From: Roseibium suaedae
Lineage (GTDB): Bacteria > Pseudomonadota > Alphaproteobacteria > Rhizobiales > Stappiaceae
Assembly (NCBI RefSeq): GCF_900142725.1
Contig: NZ_FRBW01000010.1
Span: forward strand, 1 to 36,930
Direction: 5' to 3'
Length of the DNA stretch: 36,930 bases
The notes under the pieces were generated by a model that saw only the letters and a list, made by a program, of their open reading frames with translations, did not search any database and had not been told where the DNA came from. The stretch's first letter is position 1. Every line of letters starts with the position of its first letter. The position numbers and the translations under genes were made by a program. Shown piece after piece: positions 8,984 through 17,409 of the stretch.

Positions 8984-10753
8984 CTATTCGGCGGCCTGAA
9001 TGCCGGCGTTCTGCCGGGCGAGCCGTGCGGCACGTTTGTTCTGGATGGATTGAAGCTGATCGGCGTCCGGATTGGCGCCGCCTTCATAGGCTTCCAGAAA
9101 GTCCAGAAGCTCTTCGCGATAGGCGTAGTAGTCCGGGTGGGCGAGCAGCGCCTTGCGGGAACGCGGGCGCGGAAGATCCACGTCCATGATGTTGCCGATC
9201 CGGGCCTTCGGCCCGTTGGACATCATCACCACCCGGTCGGCGAGCAGGATGGCCTCGTCCACGTCATGGGTGACGCAGACCGCCGTGACCTGGGTGCGGG
9301 TCCAGACATCCATGAGGACGTCCTGAAGTTCCCAGCGGGTCAGGCTGTCCAGCATGCCGAAGGGTTCATCAAGCAGCAGCAGCTTCGGCGACAGGGCGAA
9401 GGCGCGGGCAATGCCCACCCGCTGCTTCATGCCGTTGGACATGTCGGCAGCGGCCCGGTGGATGGAATCCCCGAGACCAACCTTGTTCAGGTAATATTCG
9501 ATGACGTCCCGCTTTTCGGCCTTTGACGCATCGGGATAGACCTTCTCCACCCCCAGTTCGACATTCTCGTAAGCCGTCAGCCAGGGCATCAGCGAGGGCG
9601 CCTGAAACACCACCGCCCGGTCAGGACCTGCCTGGAGGACATGGGTGCCATCCAGAACGATCGCGCCTTCCGAGATCTTGTTGAGCCCGGCAACCATGGA
9701 CAGGACCGTGGACTTGCCGCAGCCCGAATGGCCGATCAGGGTGATGAATTCACCCTTCTTCATCTTCAGATCGAAGCCATCGACCACCGTCAGAGGGCCT
9801 TTCGGCGTCGGGTAGATCTTCTTGAGCTGGCTGAATTCCAGATAGCGGTCGGCAGATGAAGACTGGGCAGCCCGTTCATAGGCAGCAGGCAGCTTGTCCG
9901 CCGTCATCTGCTTTGCCGGGCGCTGGGTGATCGGAACGATGTTCGGCAGAACAATGTCCCGCTCGGCTTCCCGGCCACGGGCCGCGCCCGCTTCCATGAG
10001 ATATTCGGTCACTTCGGCCCGCAGGCGGATGAAATCATCATCATGATTGAGCTCGCCCCGGTCCCGGGGGCGGGCGAAACCGACCTTGAATTCCTTGCCA
10101 AGCATTGCCGGATTGCCCGGGCACAGGGGAATGATGCGGTCTGCCAGGAGAATAGCCTCGTCCACATCATTGGTGATGAGGATAATGGTCTTCTTTTCCT
10201 GCTCGCAGATGGCCGCGAACTCGTCCTGCAGCTTGGCGCGGGTCAGCGCGTCGAGTGCAGACAGCGGCTCATCGAGCAGCAGGAGATCAGGCTGCATGGC
10301 CAGCGCCCGCGCAACGGCCACCCGCTGGCGCATGCCGCCGGACAGTTCCGAGGGACGCCGGTCCTTTGCATGGGCAAGGCCAACCATGGAGATGTATTTC
10401 TCCGCGATCGCCTTGCGCTCTGCTGCCGTCTTCTTCTTGAAGACACTGTCGACGGCCAGGGAGACGTTGCCAGCCACCGTCAGCCAGGGCATCAGCGAAT
10501 AGGACTGGAACACGATGCCCCGGTCCGGGCTCGGACCATCGATTTCCTTGCCTTTGAAGACGATTCCGCCTGTATCCGGCTCAATCAAACCGGCCAGCAT
10601 GGACATGAGCGTGGTCTTGCCGGTGCCGGAAAACCCGACGATGGCAATGAATTCGCCCTGTTCCACCTTCAGATTGACGCCGCCCAGCACATCGGTGCGC
10701 TTCTGGCCTTCGCCGTAGGACTTGGAGACGTTGAAGATTTCGAGATAGCTCAT
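8984..10753 (-). CDS. Nitrate/nitrite ABC transporter, fused tandem ATP-binding protein
   Basis: A 589-residue protein with two complete NrtC/NrtD-type ATPase domains, about residues 1-260 and 300-560. Domain 1 has Walker A GFSGTGKTT, signature LSGGMRQR and Walker B LLLLDEP, but the switch (H-loop) histidine is replaced: ITNDVDEA. Domain 2 has Walker A GHSGCGKST, a degenerate signature MSNGMKQR, Walker B and a normal H-loop THDVDEA. In a head-to-tail ABC dimer the domain 1 Walker site pairs with the domain 2 signature, so both changes fall in one composite site and the other stays canonical. It powers nitrate uptake through NrtB. Nine bases separate it from nrtB. Unlike cyanobacterial NrtC it has no C-terminal solute-binding domain. 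Confidence 0.92.
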   Translation of the reverse strand: MSYLEIFNVSKSYGEGQKRTDVLGGVNLKVEQGEFIAIVGFSGTGKTTLMSMLAGLIEPDTGGIVFKGKEIDGPSPDRGIVFQSYSLMPWLTVAGNVSLAVDSVFKKKTAAERKAIAEKYISMVGLAHAKDRRPSELSGGMRQRVAVARALAMQPDLLLLDEPLSALDALTRAKLQDEFAAICEQEKKTIILITNDVDEAILLADRIIPLCPGNPAMLGKEFKVGFARPRDRGELNHDDDFIRLRAEVTEYLMEAGAARGREAERDIVLPNIVPITQRPAKQMTADKLPAAYERAAQSSSADRYLEFSQLKKIYPTPKGPLTVVDGFDLKMKKGEFITLIGHSGCGKSTVLSMVAGLNKISEGAIVLDGTHVLQAGPDRAVVFQAPSLMPWLTAYENVELGVEKVYPDASKAEKRDVIEYYLNKVGLGDSIHRAAADMSNGMKQRVGIARAFALSPKLLLLDEPFGMLDSLTRWELQDVLMDVWTRTQVTAVCVTHDVDEAILLADRVVMMSNGPKARIGNIMDVDLPRPRSRKALLAHPDYYAYREELLDFLEAYEGGANPDADQLQSIQNKRAARLARQNAGIQAAE

Positions 10754-10762
10754 CGTCTCCCC

Positions 10763-11845
10763 CTACCGGTTGGCTGAAAAGGTGAAGGCGCGCTGCAGGG
10801 CGAACATCAGGCGATCAAGGGCAAAGCCGATGATCCCGATGGTGATGACTGCAACCATGATCTTGGCGAGGGACTGGGAAGAGCCGTTCTGGAATTCATC
10901 CCAGACGAACTTTCCAAGGCCCGGGTTCTGCGCCAGCATTTCCGCGGCAATCAGCACCATCCAGCCCACGCCCAGCGAGAGCCGCAGCCCGGTGAAGATC
11001 AGCGGCAGGGAGGACGGCAACACCAGTTTGGTGATGGTCTTCCATGTGGGCAGTTGCAGGACCCGGCCGACATTCATCAGGTCCTTGTCGACGGAGGCAA
11101 CGCCCAGCGCCGTGTTGATCAGGGTCGGCCACAGGGAGCAGAGCGTGACCGTGACAGCAGAGACCAGAAGGGACTTCGGCAGCCATTCCGCCGGATCGAC
11201 ATAAAGAGCAGAGACGATCATCGTCACGATCGGCAGCCAGGCGAGCGGCGATACCGGCTTGAAGATCTGGATCAGCGGATTGATCGCGCCGCTGAAGCTG
11301 CGCGACAGACCGGAAGCAATGCCGAGCGGAACCGCAATCAGCGTTGCGATCAGAAAACCAAGGCCGACGGTGATGAGGGAGGTGCCGATCTGGTCGACAT
11401 AGGTCGGCTTGCCCGTATAGGTCCGCCACTTGATCTTGTCGGTCTTGCCTGCTGCCTCGAACTTGGCGTTGCGCTCTTCCTGGCGCAGGTAGAACTCATC
11501 GGATTTTTCACGCTCACGGACGTGATCGTCCCACAGGTTCACCGCCTGAGCCCAGACCTGAACCGGACCGGGAACCGCGCCAAGGGAGGTCTGCACCTTC
11601 GGGGCCAGAACCGACCACATCACCAGAAAAGCGGCAATGCCGATCAGCGGAATGATCAGGACCTTCTTCAGTTCCTGAAACTGCTCCTTGGGGCTGTCGC
11701 CGGCAGCAATGCGCAGGATCGGCACCAGCCACGAGAACCCAAGGGCATCAAACCAGCCTGAGGCCTTGGTAATCCACGTGAAGAGGCGCTCCTGGCGCGC
11801 CGCGCGGGCGCTTTCTGCACCGGCAGACATTTCGGCATTGGCCAT
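10763..11845 (-). CDS. nrtB: Nitrate ABC transporter permease
   Basis: A 360-residue inner-membrane subunit. After a polar N-terminal stretch there is an early membrane segment (LIIPLIGIAAFLVMW, about residues 64-78) and a roughly 80-residue hydrophilic insert. The BPD_transp_1 domain follows, with SLITVGLGFLIATLIAVPLG, FKPVSPLAWLPI and the coupling-loop region RVLQLPTWKTITKLVLPSSL. These are typical of NrtB-type permeases. The ATG is preceded by GGAAGGA. It lies between nrtA and the tandem ATPase gene, which supplies its energy. The family includes nitrate, cyanate, bicarbonate and taurine permeases; the operon context decides for nitrate/nitrite. Confidence 0.92.
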   Translation of the reverse strand: MANAEMSAGAESARAARQERLFTWITKASGWFDALGFSWLVPILRIAAGDSPKEQFQELKKVLIIPLIGIAAFLVMWSVLAPKVQTSLGAVPGPVQVWAQAVNLWDDHVREREKSDEFYLRQEERNAKFEAAGKTDKIKWRTYTGKPTYVDQIGTSLITVGLGFLIATLIAVPLGIASGLSRSFSGAINPLIQIFKPVSPLAWLPIVTMIVSALYVDPAEWLPKSLLVSAVTVTLCSLWPTLINTALGVASVDKDLMNVGRVLQLPTWKTITKLVLPSSLPLIFTGLRLSLGVGWMVLIAAEMLAQNPGLGKFVWDEFQNGSSQSLAKIMVAVITIGIIGFALDRLMFALQRAFTFSANR

Positions 11846-11892
11846 CGAAAGATCCTTCCTCTGGAAACGGAAACTCTTTTTTGTGAGTGAAG

Positions 11893-11919
11893 CGGGGGCG
11901 GCATGTTTGCCGGCCCCCG
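11893..11919 (-). other. Hairpin after nrtA
   Basis: GC-rich stem of 10 pairs with one bulge (CGGGGGCGGC with GCCGGCCCCCG) and a 6-nt loop in the 99-bp gap between nrtA and nrtB. No T-run follows directly on the transcribed strand. Such hairpins behind binding-protein genes often stabilise the upstream message so that the binding protein outnumbers the permease. This role is inferred. Confidence 0.5.
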
Positions 11920-11944
11920 ACCCGCGATGGGGCCTTGGCTGTCG

Positions 11945-13351
11945 TCAGCCGCCGACCACCTGATTGCCATCCACGGTCTGCTTGCCCTTCAGGCCGATCG
12001 GCAGGCTGTCGATGTAGGCGTTGGGCTGCTTGCCGTCGTAGGCGATGCCGTCGATCACATCAGCGGCAGGGGTGGGAGCGCGATAGCCGTCGCTGGTCCA
12101 GGGGAAGTCGGCCTCATCGACCTTGCCTTCCTCGACAAGCATCCGGGCAGCCTTGAGATAGATCTCTGGCTGATAAACGGACTTGGCGACCTCGTCGTAC
12201 CAGCTGTCCGGCTTGAATTCCGGTATCTGGCCCCAGCGGCGCATTTGGGTCAGATACCAGACCGCATCGGAGTAGTAGGGATAGGTCGCGAAGTAGCGGT
12301 AGAAGACGTTGAAGTCTGGAACTTCGCGCTTGTCGCCCTTCTCATATTCGAAGGTGCCGGTCATGGAGTTGGCGATGACTTCCTTGTCCGCGCCGACATA
12401 TTCCGGGCGGGACAGGATCTCGACCGCTTCCATGCGGTTGGCGTTGTTGTTCTCGTCCAGCCACTTGGCGGCGCGGATCAGCGCCTTGGTCACGGCAAGG
12501 GTCGTGTTCGGATATTGCTCGGTGAACTCCTTGGTCATGCCGAACACTTTTTCCGGGTTGTTCTTCCAGATCTCGTAGTCGGTGACGACCGGAACGCCGA
12601 TGCCCTTGAAGACAGCCTGCTGGTTCCACGGCTCCCCGACGCAATAGCCATTGATCGTGCCAGCTTCGAGGGTCGAAGGCATCTGCGGCGGCGGCGTGAC
12701 GGACAGAAGCGCGTCGGCCTGGATCTGGCCGGAAATGTCGGTCTTGGAATAAAGACCCGGGTTGATGTCGCCCGAGGCCAGCCAGTATCGCAGCTCGTAG
12801 TTATGGGTGGAGACCGGGAACACCATGCCCATGTTGAACGGCTTGCCATCCGCCTTGAACTTGTCGATGACCGGCTTCAGGGCAGACGCCTTGATCGGGT
12901 GAACCGGCTTGCCATCCGCACCCGTTTCCAGGTGAGCCTTCATCATTTCCCAGACTTCATTGGAAACGGTGATGCCGTTGCCGTTCAGGTCCATGGAGAA
13001 GGGCGTGACAATGTGAGCCTTGGTACCGAAGCCGATGGTCGCGGCCAGAGGCTGACCGGCCAGCATGTGGGCGCCATCCAGTTCACCGGTGATCACGCGG
13101 TCCAGCAGAACCTTCCAGTTTGCCTGCGGCTCCAGCGTGACAAACAGGCCTTCATCCTCGAAGTAGCCCTTCTCATAGGCAACGGCGAGCGGCGCCATGT
13201 CGGTGAGCTTGATGAAACCGAATTTCAGCTCGTCCTTTTCGACATCCAGCATGTCTGCCCGGGCAGATCCGGCATAGGCGGCAACGCCGCCGACAATCAG
13301 CGCCGCAACAGCGGTTCGCCGGGAGATGGTCAGTGTTCCAAAACGCTTCAT
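11945..13351 (-). CDS. nrtA: Nitrate ABC transporter substrate-binding protein
   Basis: A 468-residue NrtA/CmpA-family binding protein. The N terminus carries [13 protein letters not shown], a twin-arginine-like export signal ending near GSARA. The mature part has family features [42 protein letters not shown] and [12 protein letters not shown]. The ATG at 13351 is preferred because GAGGGA lies about 10 bases upstream; an in-frame ATG at 13369 has no ribosome site. It is the first gene of the nitrate operon and delivers nitrate or nitrite to NrtB. Its about 170-nt leader carries the NasT-responsive RNA and terminator. It is a homologue of NasS next door, but with an export signal. Confidence 0.94.
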   Translation of the reverse strand: MKRFGTLTISRRTAVAALIVGGVAAYAGSARADMLDVEKDELKFGFIKLTDMAPLAVAYEKGYFEDEGLFVTLEPQANWKVLLDRVITGELDGAHMLAGQPLAATIGFGTKAHIVTPFSMDLNGNGITVSNEVWEMMKAHLETGADGKPVHPIKASALKPVIDKFKADGKPFNMGMVFPVSTHNYELRYWLASGDINPGLYSKTDISGQIQADALLSVTPPPQMPSTLEAGTINGYCVGEPWNQQAVFKGIGVPVVTDYEIWKNNPEKVFGMTKEFTEQYPNTTLAVTKALIRAAKWLDENNNANRMEAVEILSRPEYVGADKEVIANSMTGTFEYEKGDKREVPDFNVFYRYFATYPYYSDAVWYLTQMRRWGQIPEFKPDSWYDEVAKSVYQPEIYLKAARMLVEEGKVDEADFPWTSDGYRAPTPAADVIDGIAYDGKQPNAYIDSLPIGLKGKQTVDGNQVVGG

Positions 13352-13411
13352 CACTTGCTGATCCCTCATTCTAGCAAGTGCCCGGTGTCCGGGCCCATGT
13401 CTGAAAACAAA

Positions 13412-13467
13412 AAAGCCGCCGACGTGACTTGCATGCGGGAGGGCATGGGGATCACGTCGGCGGCTTT
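13412..13467 (-). terminator. Leader terminator of the nitrate operon (antitermination target)
   Basis: On the transcribed strand a perfect 16-bp stem (AAAGCCGCCGACGTGA with TCACGTCGGCGGCTTT) is followed by TTTTTTGTTTT. The 24-nt top contains a further 5-bp stem (CATGC/GCATG) with a 6-nt loop. It lies 60 bp upstream of nrtA, inside the leader, so it must be overridden for the operon to be expressed. Its 5' arm contains the loop and 3' arm of the hairpin P2 described in the adjacent regulatory feature. Confidence 0.92.
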
Positions 13468-13491
13468 GCCGAAACGCCCTTCGATGGGCGT
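13457..13491 (-). promoter_or_regulatory. ANTAR (NasT) two-hexaloop RNA motif in the nrtA leader
   Basis: Two successive hairpins on the transcribed strand. P1: ACGCCC, loop AUCGAA, GGGCGU (13491-13474). P2: UCGGC, loop AAAGCC, GCCGA (13472-13457). Both loops are hexamers with A at position 1 and G at position 4, the signature recognised by ANTAR proteins. P2 and the terminator stem cannot form at once, because P2's loop and 3' arm are the first bases of the terminator's 5' arm. NasT bound to P1-P2 should therefore block termination and allow transcription of the nitrate genes. One nucleotide separates the hairpins. Confidence 0.9.
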
Positions 13492-13529
13492 GAAACTTAA
13501 GGGGCCGTCTTTGGCGCTGATTTTAATAA

Positions 13530-13546
13530 TGCATGGAGCGTGCCAA
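13530..13546 (-). promoter_or_regulatory. Sigma54 (RpoN) promoter of the nitrate operon
   Basis: The minus strand reads TTGGCACGCTCCATGCA (13546-13530). It has the -24 GG and -12 GC with exactly 10 bp between, close to the consensus TGGCACG-N4-TTGC. Transcription would start near 13519, giving a leader of about 170 nt that begins just before the ANTAR motif. This implies an activator such as NtrC and hence control by nitrogen status. Confidence 0.8.
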
Positions 13547-13650
13547 GTTCATTTCAACGCTCTGTGTTCAATGACTCCAATACCTTAAGGGAAGAACGGA
13601 CTTTTCCCTGCCGAAAGGCCGACTATTTTTCACGCCTCTTTCCGCATCAA

Positions 13651-13671
13651 CTGAACAATATTTTTGCACAG
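13651..13671 (-). promoter_or_regulatory. Imperfect 21-bp palindrome, possible activator site
   Basis: A partial dyad of the form CTG-N2-CAA ... TTG-N2-CAG, with 15 of 21 positions self-complementary. It lies about 105 bp upstream of the sigma54 -24 element, a usual distance for an enhancer-binding activator. It does not match the NtrC consensus (GCAC ... GTGC) well, so the cognate protein is unknown. Confidence 0.35.
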
Positions 13672-13692
13672 CAACAAAAAGAGCCAGCTCAT

Positions 13693-14868
13693 CTATCCGG
13701 CTTGTCCCACATATCCGGCAATATGATCAGCCAGGGTTTGATCGGAGAAAACCTGCCCATCAAACAAGGTTGATCCAGTGCCTTCCCCGCTCGCATTCAA
13801 GACACCATCAGTGCCCAGCGCCTTTTGGAAAAGCGCAGGAGAAAAGGTCTGCCGGACCAGATCGAGATCACCTTCGCTGAACCGGGCCTGCCCCCAGCGC
13901 ACCATCTGCGCGTAGAACCAGAGGCCGTGATCTTCGCGCGGACAATGACGCTCGACCCCGCCAAATGACAGGAAGCCGGGAACGTTGACTTCTGTCTGCG
14001 CATCAAAGCGCAACCGTCCAACCAATGCCGGGCGGCACCAGTCCACTGGGCAATCCAGAAACTCCGCCCCGGCAAGAAGACCAGCCAACTCCTCGAGATT
14101 GCCCGGATCCGCACACCAGTTCGCGGCCGCCATCAGCGCCGCAATGAGCCGGCACAGCAAATCGCCGTTGGCTTCTGCCCATTTTGCCGTGACCCCGAGG
14201 ACTTTTTCCGGACTTCCCGGCCAGATCGCCTCCTTGGTGGTGACGATCCGCGCCCCTGCCGTATCGGCTGCCTTGGTGTTCCAGGGCTCCCCAACGCAAT
14301 AGCCATCAAGCTGCCCTGCAGCCAGGGCATCGGCCATGACCGTTGGCGGAAGAACAGAAATCTCGACATCCCGGTCCGGGTGAATGCCCGCAGCAGCAAG
14401 CCAGTACCGCAATTCATAGGCATGACCCGAGAAGGGATGCACGACACCAAAATGCAGGGAAGGCGCACCGGTTTCAGCACGGTTGCGGATCACCCTGGCC
14501 AAGGCTTGTCCGGTCGACAGTGGATCACCGTTTTCAGCAGCCCCTTCCACCTTCATTGCCCGCCACAGATCCCCTGACACGGAAATCGCGTTGCCTCCCG
14601 TGCCCAGCGCCATGACGGCGCGCATGGGAACCGCCAGTGTGGTGAGGCTAAGAGAGGAGGCGATCGGCATGGGCGCGAGCATATGCGCGACATCAAAATG
14701 GCCAACGGAAATCCGGTCGCGAATATTGGCCCAGGACGTTTCCCGGACCAGCTTCAGCTCAATGCCTTCCGCCTCCGCAAAGCCACGGCTGGCCGCAACC
14801 GCCAGCAATGCGCAGTCCAGAAGAGGCAGAAAGCCCGCCACAATCGTCTGCCGCGATATCGCGCTCAT
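13693..14868 (-). CDS. nasS: Nitrate sensor NasS
   Basis: A 391-residue NrtA-like protein without an export signal, starting MSAISRQTIVAGFLPLLDCA, so it should stay in the cytoplasm. It shares ligand-binding features with NrtA: HMLAPMPIASSL, GNAISVSGDLW, HELRYWL-like segment ([12 protein letters not shown]) and [13 protein letters not shown]. In known systems NasS binds NasT without nitrate and releases it when nitrate or nitrite binds. It lies 31 bp after nasT on the same strand, forming a two-gene regulatory unit directly upstream of the operon they control. Length is normal. Confidence 0.92.
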   Translation of the reverse strand: MSAISRQTIVAGFLPLLDCALLAVAASRGFAEAEGIELKLVRETSWANIRDRISVGHFDVAHMLAPMPIASSLSLTTLAVPMRAVMALGTGGNAISVSGDLWRAMKVEGAAENGDPLSTGQALARVIRNRAETGAPSLHFGVVHPFSGHAYELRYWLAAAGIHPDRDVEISVLPPTVMADALAAGQLDGYCVGEPWNTKAADTAGARIVTTKEAIWPGSPEKVLGVTAKWAEANGDLLCRLIAALMAAANWCADPGNLEELAGLLAGAEFLDCPVDWCRPALVGRLRFDAQTEVNVPGFLSFGGVERHCPREDHGLWFYAQMVRWGQARFSEGDLDLVRQTFSPALFQKALGTDGVLNASGEGTGSTLFDGQVFSDQTLADHIAGYVGQAG

Positions 14869-14899
14869 CTTCTCACCTTGTCCAACACGTCTCCCCCGA

Positions 14900-15487
14900 T
14901 CAATCCATCAGCAAGCCGCTGGCAATGACGAGGCTTTGTGCCACTTCGCCGATCTTCCGGCTCTGGTTCATGGCTGTCCGGCGCAAGAGCCGGTAGGCCT
15001 CGTCCTCGGAAATGCCCTTCGATTTCATCAAAATGCCCTTGGCCCGGTCGACCACCTTGCGCTCGGCCAGTTCGGAGCGGGCGTCTTCCAGTTCCTGATT
15101 GAGGCGGGCAAAGGCGCGGAAGCGGCTGATCGCCATATCCATGATCGGCTTGACCCGCTCCCGCTTGAGGCCATCGACCACATAGGCCGACACCCCGGCA
15201 TCGACCGCGGCCTCAATCGACCCGGCATCTGCCTTGTCGACAAACATGGCAATCGGTCGGCGCACGGCGCGGGACACCTGGAAGATATGTTCAAGCTGGT
15301 CGCGATTCGGGTTCTCGAGATCGATCACGATCACGTCTGGCTCGATCTCGGTGATCCTGCGGACAAGTCCGTCCATCTGATCCAGGACGATGACCTTGTC
15401 ATGCCCGGCATCGCGCAATCCCTGTTCGATGATGGAAGCGCGGATCCGGTTGTCGTCTATGACCAGAATGGAAAGCGATGGCGTCAT
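14900..15487 (-). CDS. nasT: Nitrate-responsive transcription antiterminator NasT (ANTAR)
   Basis: A 195-residue protein with an N-terminal receiver-like domain (SLSILVIDDNRIRASIIEQG; acidic residues at about 11-12 and DLEN at about 57) and a C-terminal ANTAR RNA-binding domain (ERKVVDRAKGILMKSKGISE, then EAYRLLRRTAMNQSRKI). It binds hexaloop RNA hairpins and prevents termination; the matching RNA is in the nrtA leader of this window. ATG at 15487 has no good ribosome site, and a likely -10 element lies only 7 bases before it, so the message may be leaderless. It is the first gene of the nasTS pair. Confidence 0.94.
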   Translation of the reverse strand: MTPSLSILVIDDNRIRASIIEQGLRDAGHDKVIVLDQMDGLVRRITEIEPDVIVIDLENPNRDQLEHIFQVSRAVRRPIAMFVDKADAGSIEAAVDAGVSAYVVDGLKRERVKPIMDMAISRFRAFARLNQELEDARSELAERKVVDRAKGILMKSKGISEDEAYRLLRRTAMNQSRKIGEVAQSLVIASGLLMD

Positions 15488-15493
15488 GGCGCC

Positions 15494-15521
15494 ATTATGC
15501 GCAAGCCAATTAATTGTGCAA
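15494..15521 (-). promoter_or_regulatory. Likely promoter of nasT-nasS
   Basis: Minus strand: TTGCAC (15521-15516), 16-bp spacer, CATAAT (15499-15494). The -10 is good and the -35 weak. Transcription would begin at or next to the A of the nasT ATG. Confidence 0.45.
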
Positions 15522-15549
15522 TGAAATGCTGCAGCGCAACGAAAAGATA

Positions 15550-15576
15550 TTCCCCGGCCAGGATCCGGCCGGGGAA
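15550..15576 (-). terminator. Terminator of the iron-complex ABC operon
   Basis: Perfect 10-bp inverted repeat TTCCCCGGCC / GGCCGGGGAA with a 7-nt loop, followed on the minus strand by TATCTTTT. It begins 7 bp past the stop of the ATPase gene and separates it from nasT. Confidence 0.7.
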
Positions 15577-15583
15577 AAGCGCA

Positions 15584-16339
15584 TCAGATGACCGCTGCGT
15601 CCACGATGAGCAGCGGACGCCCCTGGGTACAGGCCTCGATCCGGGCTTCGACCCTGTAGACGTCGCGCAGAAGCTGCGGCGTGATGACATCCTTGGTCGG
15701 GCCACTGGCCACAAGCCGCCCATCCGCCACCACCATCGACTGATCGCAGTAGCGCATGGCGTGGTTGAGATCGTGAAGGGCAATCAGCACGGCGATGCCG
15801 GTCTTGCGGGCCAGACGGTGCATATACTCCAGCACCTCGATCTGGCGGAACAGATCCAGAGCCGACGTCGGCTCATCCATCAGCAACACCTTGGGCTTGC
15901 GCACAAGAGCCTGGGCAATGGAGACAAGCTGACGCTGGCCACCGGACAACGCCCCAAGATCCCGGAATGCCAGATCCGTGATCCGGAGCGACTTCAGGAT
16001 CTCGTCGATTTCCGCCAATTCCTCCTCGGACACTTTCCATCCACCGCCCTGCTTGGCGGCCAGAAGGATGGATTCGTAGACGGTCAGAACCGCATTGGCC
16101 CCCGTGTCCTGCGGCATGTAGCAGATTGGCCGCGACTGGGTTTCCGCACCGGAGAGATGAACGACGCCATCCCCCTTCAACAGACCCGCGATCCGCTTGA
16201 ACAAGGTCGACTTGCCAGCGGCATTCGGCCCGATGAGAGCGGTCAGGCCGCCCCCTTCCAGGGTTTCGGTCGTGATGTCTTCGAAGACCCGGATACGGCC
16301 ATATTGCGCCCCAAGACCTTCCAGTTTGAGCGCTACCAT
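15584..16339 (-). CDS. Iron-complex (siderophore/haem type) ABC transporter ATP-binding protein
   Basis: A 251-residue cytoplasmic ATPase of the FecE/FepC group. Walker A GPNAAGKST (about residues 37-45), Q-loop YMPQDTG, signature LSGGQRQL, Walker B VLLMDEP, H-loop ALHDLNHA. The ATG at 16339 was chosen for the strong AGGAGGAAGG upstream; it overlaps the end of the permease gene by 7 bp, so translation is coupled. It energises uptake of a chelated metal through the adjacent FecCD permease. The substrate cannot be read from this subunit. Confidence 0.92.
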   Translation of the reverse strand: MVALKLEGLGAQYGRIRVFEDITTETLEGGGLTALIGPNAAGKSTLFKRIAGLLKGDGVVHLSGAETQSRPICYMPQDTGANAVLTVYESILLAAKQGGGWKVSEEELAEIDEILKSLRITDLAFRDLGALSGGQRQLVSIAQALVRKPKVLLMDEPTSALDLFRQIEVLEYMHRLARKTGIAVLIALHDLNHAMRYCDQSMVVADGRLVASGPTKDVITPQLLRDVYRVEARIEACTQGRPLLIVDAAVI

Positions 16340-17409
16340 GCCTTCCTCCTGTTGGTGAAGATCAGGGAGAAGAAGAACGGCACGCCGACAAGGGCAGTTA
16401 TCACACCGATGGGCAGGATCGCTCCGGGGATCAGCATCTTGGAGACAACCGACGTCACGGACAGGAGCAGCGCGCCGCACAGGATTGATGCCGGAAGGAA
16501 GAACCGCTGGTCCTCCCCCACCACCATACGGGCGATATGCGGACCGACCAGGCCGATAAAGCCGATGGTTCCTACAAAAGACACCGGTATGGATGCCAGA
16601 AGCGAGACCAGAAGCATGGCTTCCAGCCGCAGCCGTTTGACGTTGACGCCGAAAGAGGCAGCCTTGTCATCGCCCAGACGCAGCGCTGTCAGCGCCCAGG
16701 CCCGGCGGGCAAACAGCGGCGTACAGACCAGCAAAGCCACGAAGGTCACGCCCACTTTCGGCCAGGTCGCCTTGGTCAGGGACCCCATGGTCCAGAACAC
16801 CACAGCCGCCAGCGCCTGTTCCGAGGCCAGATACTGCAGCAGCGACAGAAGCGCGTTGAAGGTGAAGACCAGCGCAATGCCCAGGAGGACAATCGTCTCC
16901 ACCGTCACGCCACGAAGGGTCGAGATGGAATAGATGAAGAGTGACGCCAGCATGGCCATCAGGAAGGCATTGACCGGCACCATGAACTGGACAGCTGCCG
17001 GAAAGACAGCCACCCCGGCAACAAGTGCAAGGGCCGCGCCGAAACCGGCAGCAGCCGAAATGCCCAGCGTAAAGGGGCTGGCCAGCGGATTGGCCAGGAT
17101 CGTCTGCATCTGCGCCCCGGCAAGAGACAGGCTCGCCCCCACGGTCACCGCCATCAGGGCAATCGGCATGCGGATATCCCAGATGACGACACGAAGCTGG
17201 TTCCCTGCCTCGTCCGGCCAGAGGATCGTCGAGATCACCTCGGACAGAGAGTATTTCGCAGGCCCGAGCGCCAGGTCCACCGCCACGCTGAGCAGCAGAG
17301 CCGCCAGCAGCCCGCCAAGAATGAAAAGACGGCGCGCAGTAATGAGGCGGTAGCGGAGACCACTCTCTTCCGCTGCCGCCACCTTTCCTGAATCCAGTAC
17401 CAAAGTCAT
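16333..17409 (-). CDS. Iron-complex ABC transporter permease, FecCD family
   Basis: A 358-residue inner-membrane protein with about ten hydrophobic segments and family landmarks: GASLSLAGAQMQTILANPLA (about residues 94-113), LGISAAAGFGAAL, and the coupling-helix region IGFIGLVGPHIARMVVGED (about 282-300). It forms the homodimeric channel for a ferric-siderophore, haem or cobalamin-type ligand delivered by a binding protein. It overlaps the preceding binding-protein gene in an ATGA arrangement (17406-17409) and the ATPase gene by 7 bp. Length is typical. Confidence 0.93.
   Translation of the reverse strand: MTLVLDSGKVAAAEESGLRYRLITARRLFILGGLLAALLLSVAVDLALGPAKYSLSEVISTILWPDEAGNQLRVVIWDIRMPIALMAVTVGASLSLAGAQMQTILANPLASPFTLGISAAAGFGAALALVAGVAVFPAAVQFMVPVNAFLMAMLASLFIYSISTLRGVTVETIVLLGIALVFTFNALLSLLQYLASEQALAAVVFWTMGSLTKATWPKVGVTFVALLVCTPLFARRAWALTALRLGDDKAASFGVNVKRLRLEAMLLVSLLASIPVSFVGTIGFIGLVGPHIARMVVGEDQRFFLPASILCGALLLSVTSVVSKMLIPGAILPIGVITALVGVPFFFSLIFTNRRKAW

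Noticed and set aside
14483..16933. 816-codon open frame on the plus strand across nasS, nasT and the iron-complex ABC genes
   Set aside because: It runs antisense through several clear genes and their intergenic gaps, and no recognisable product was found.
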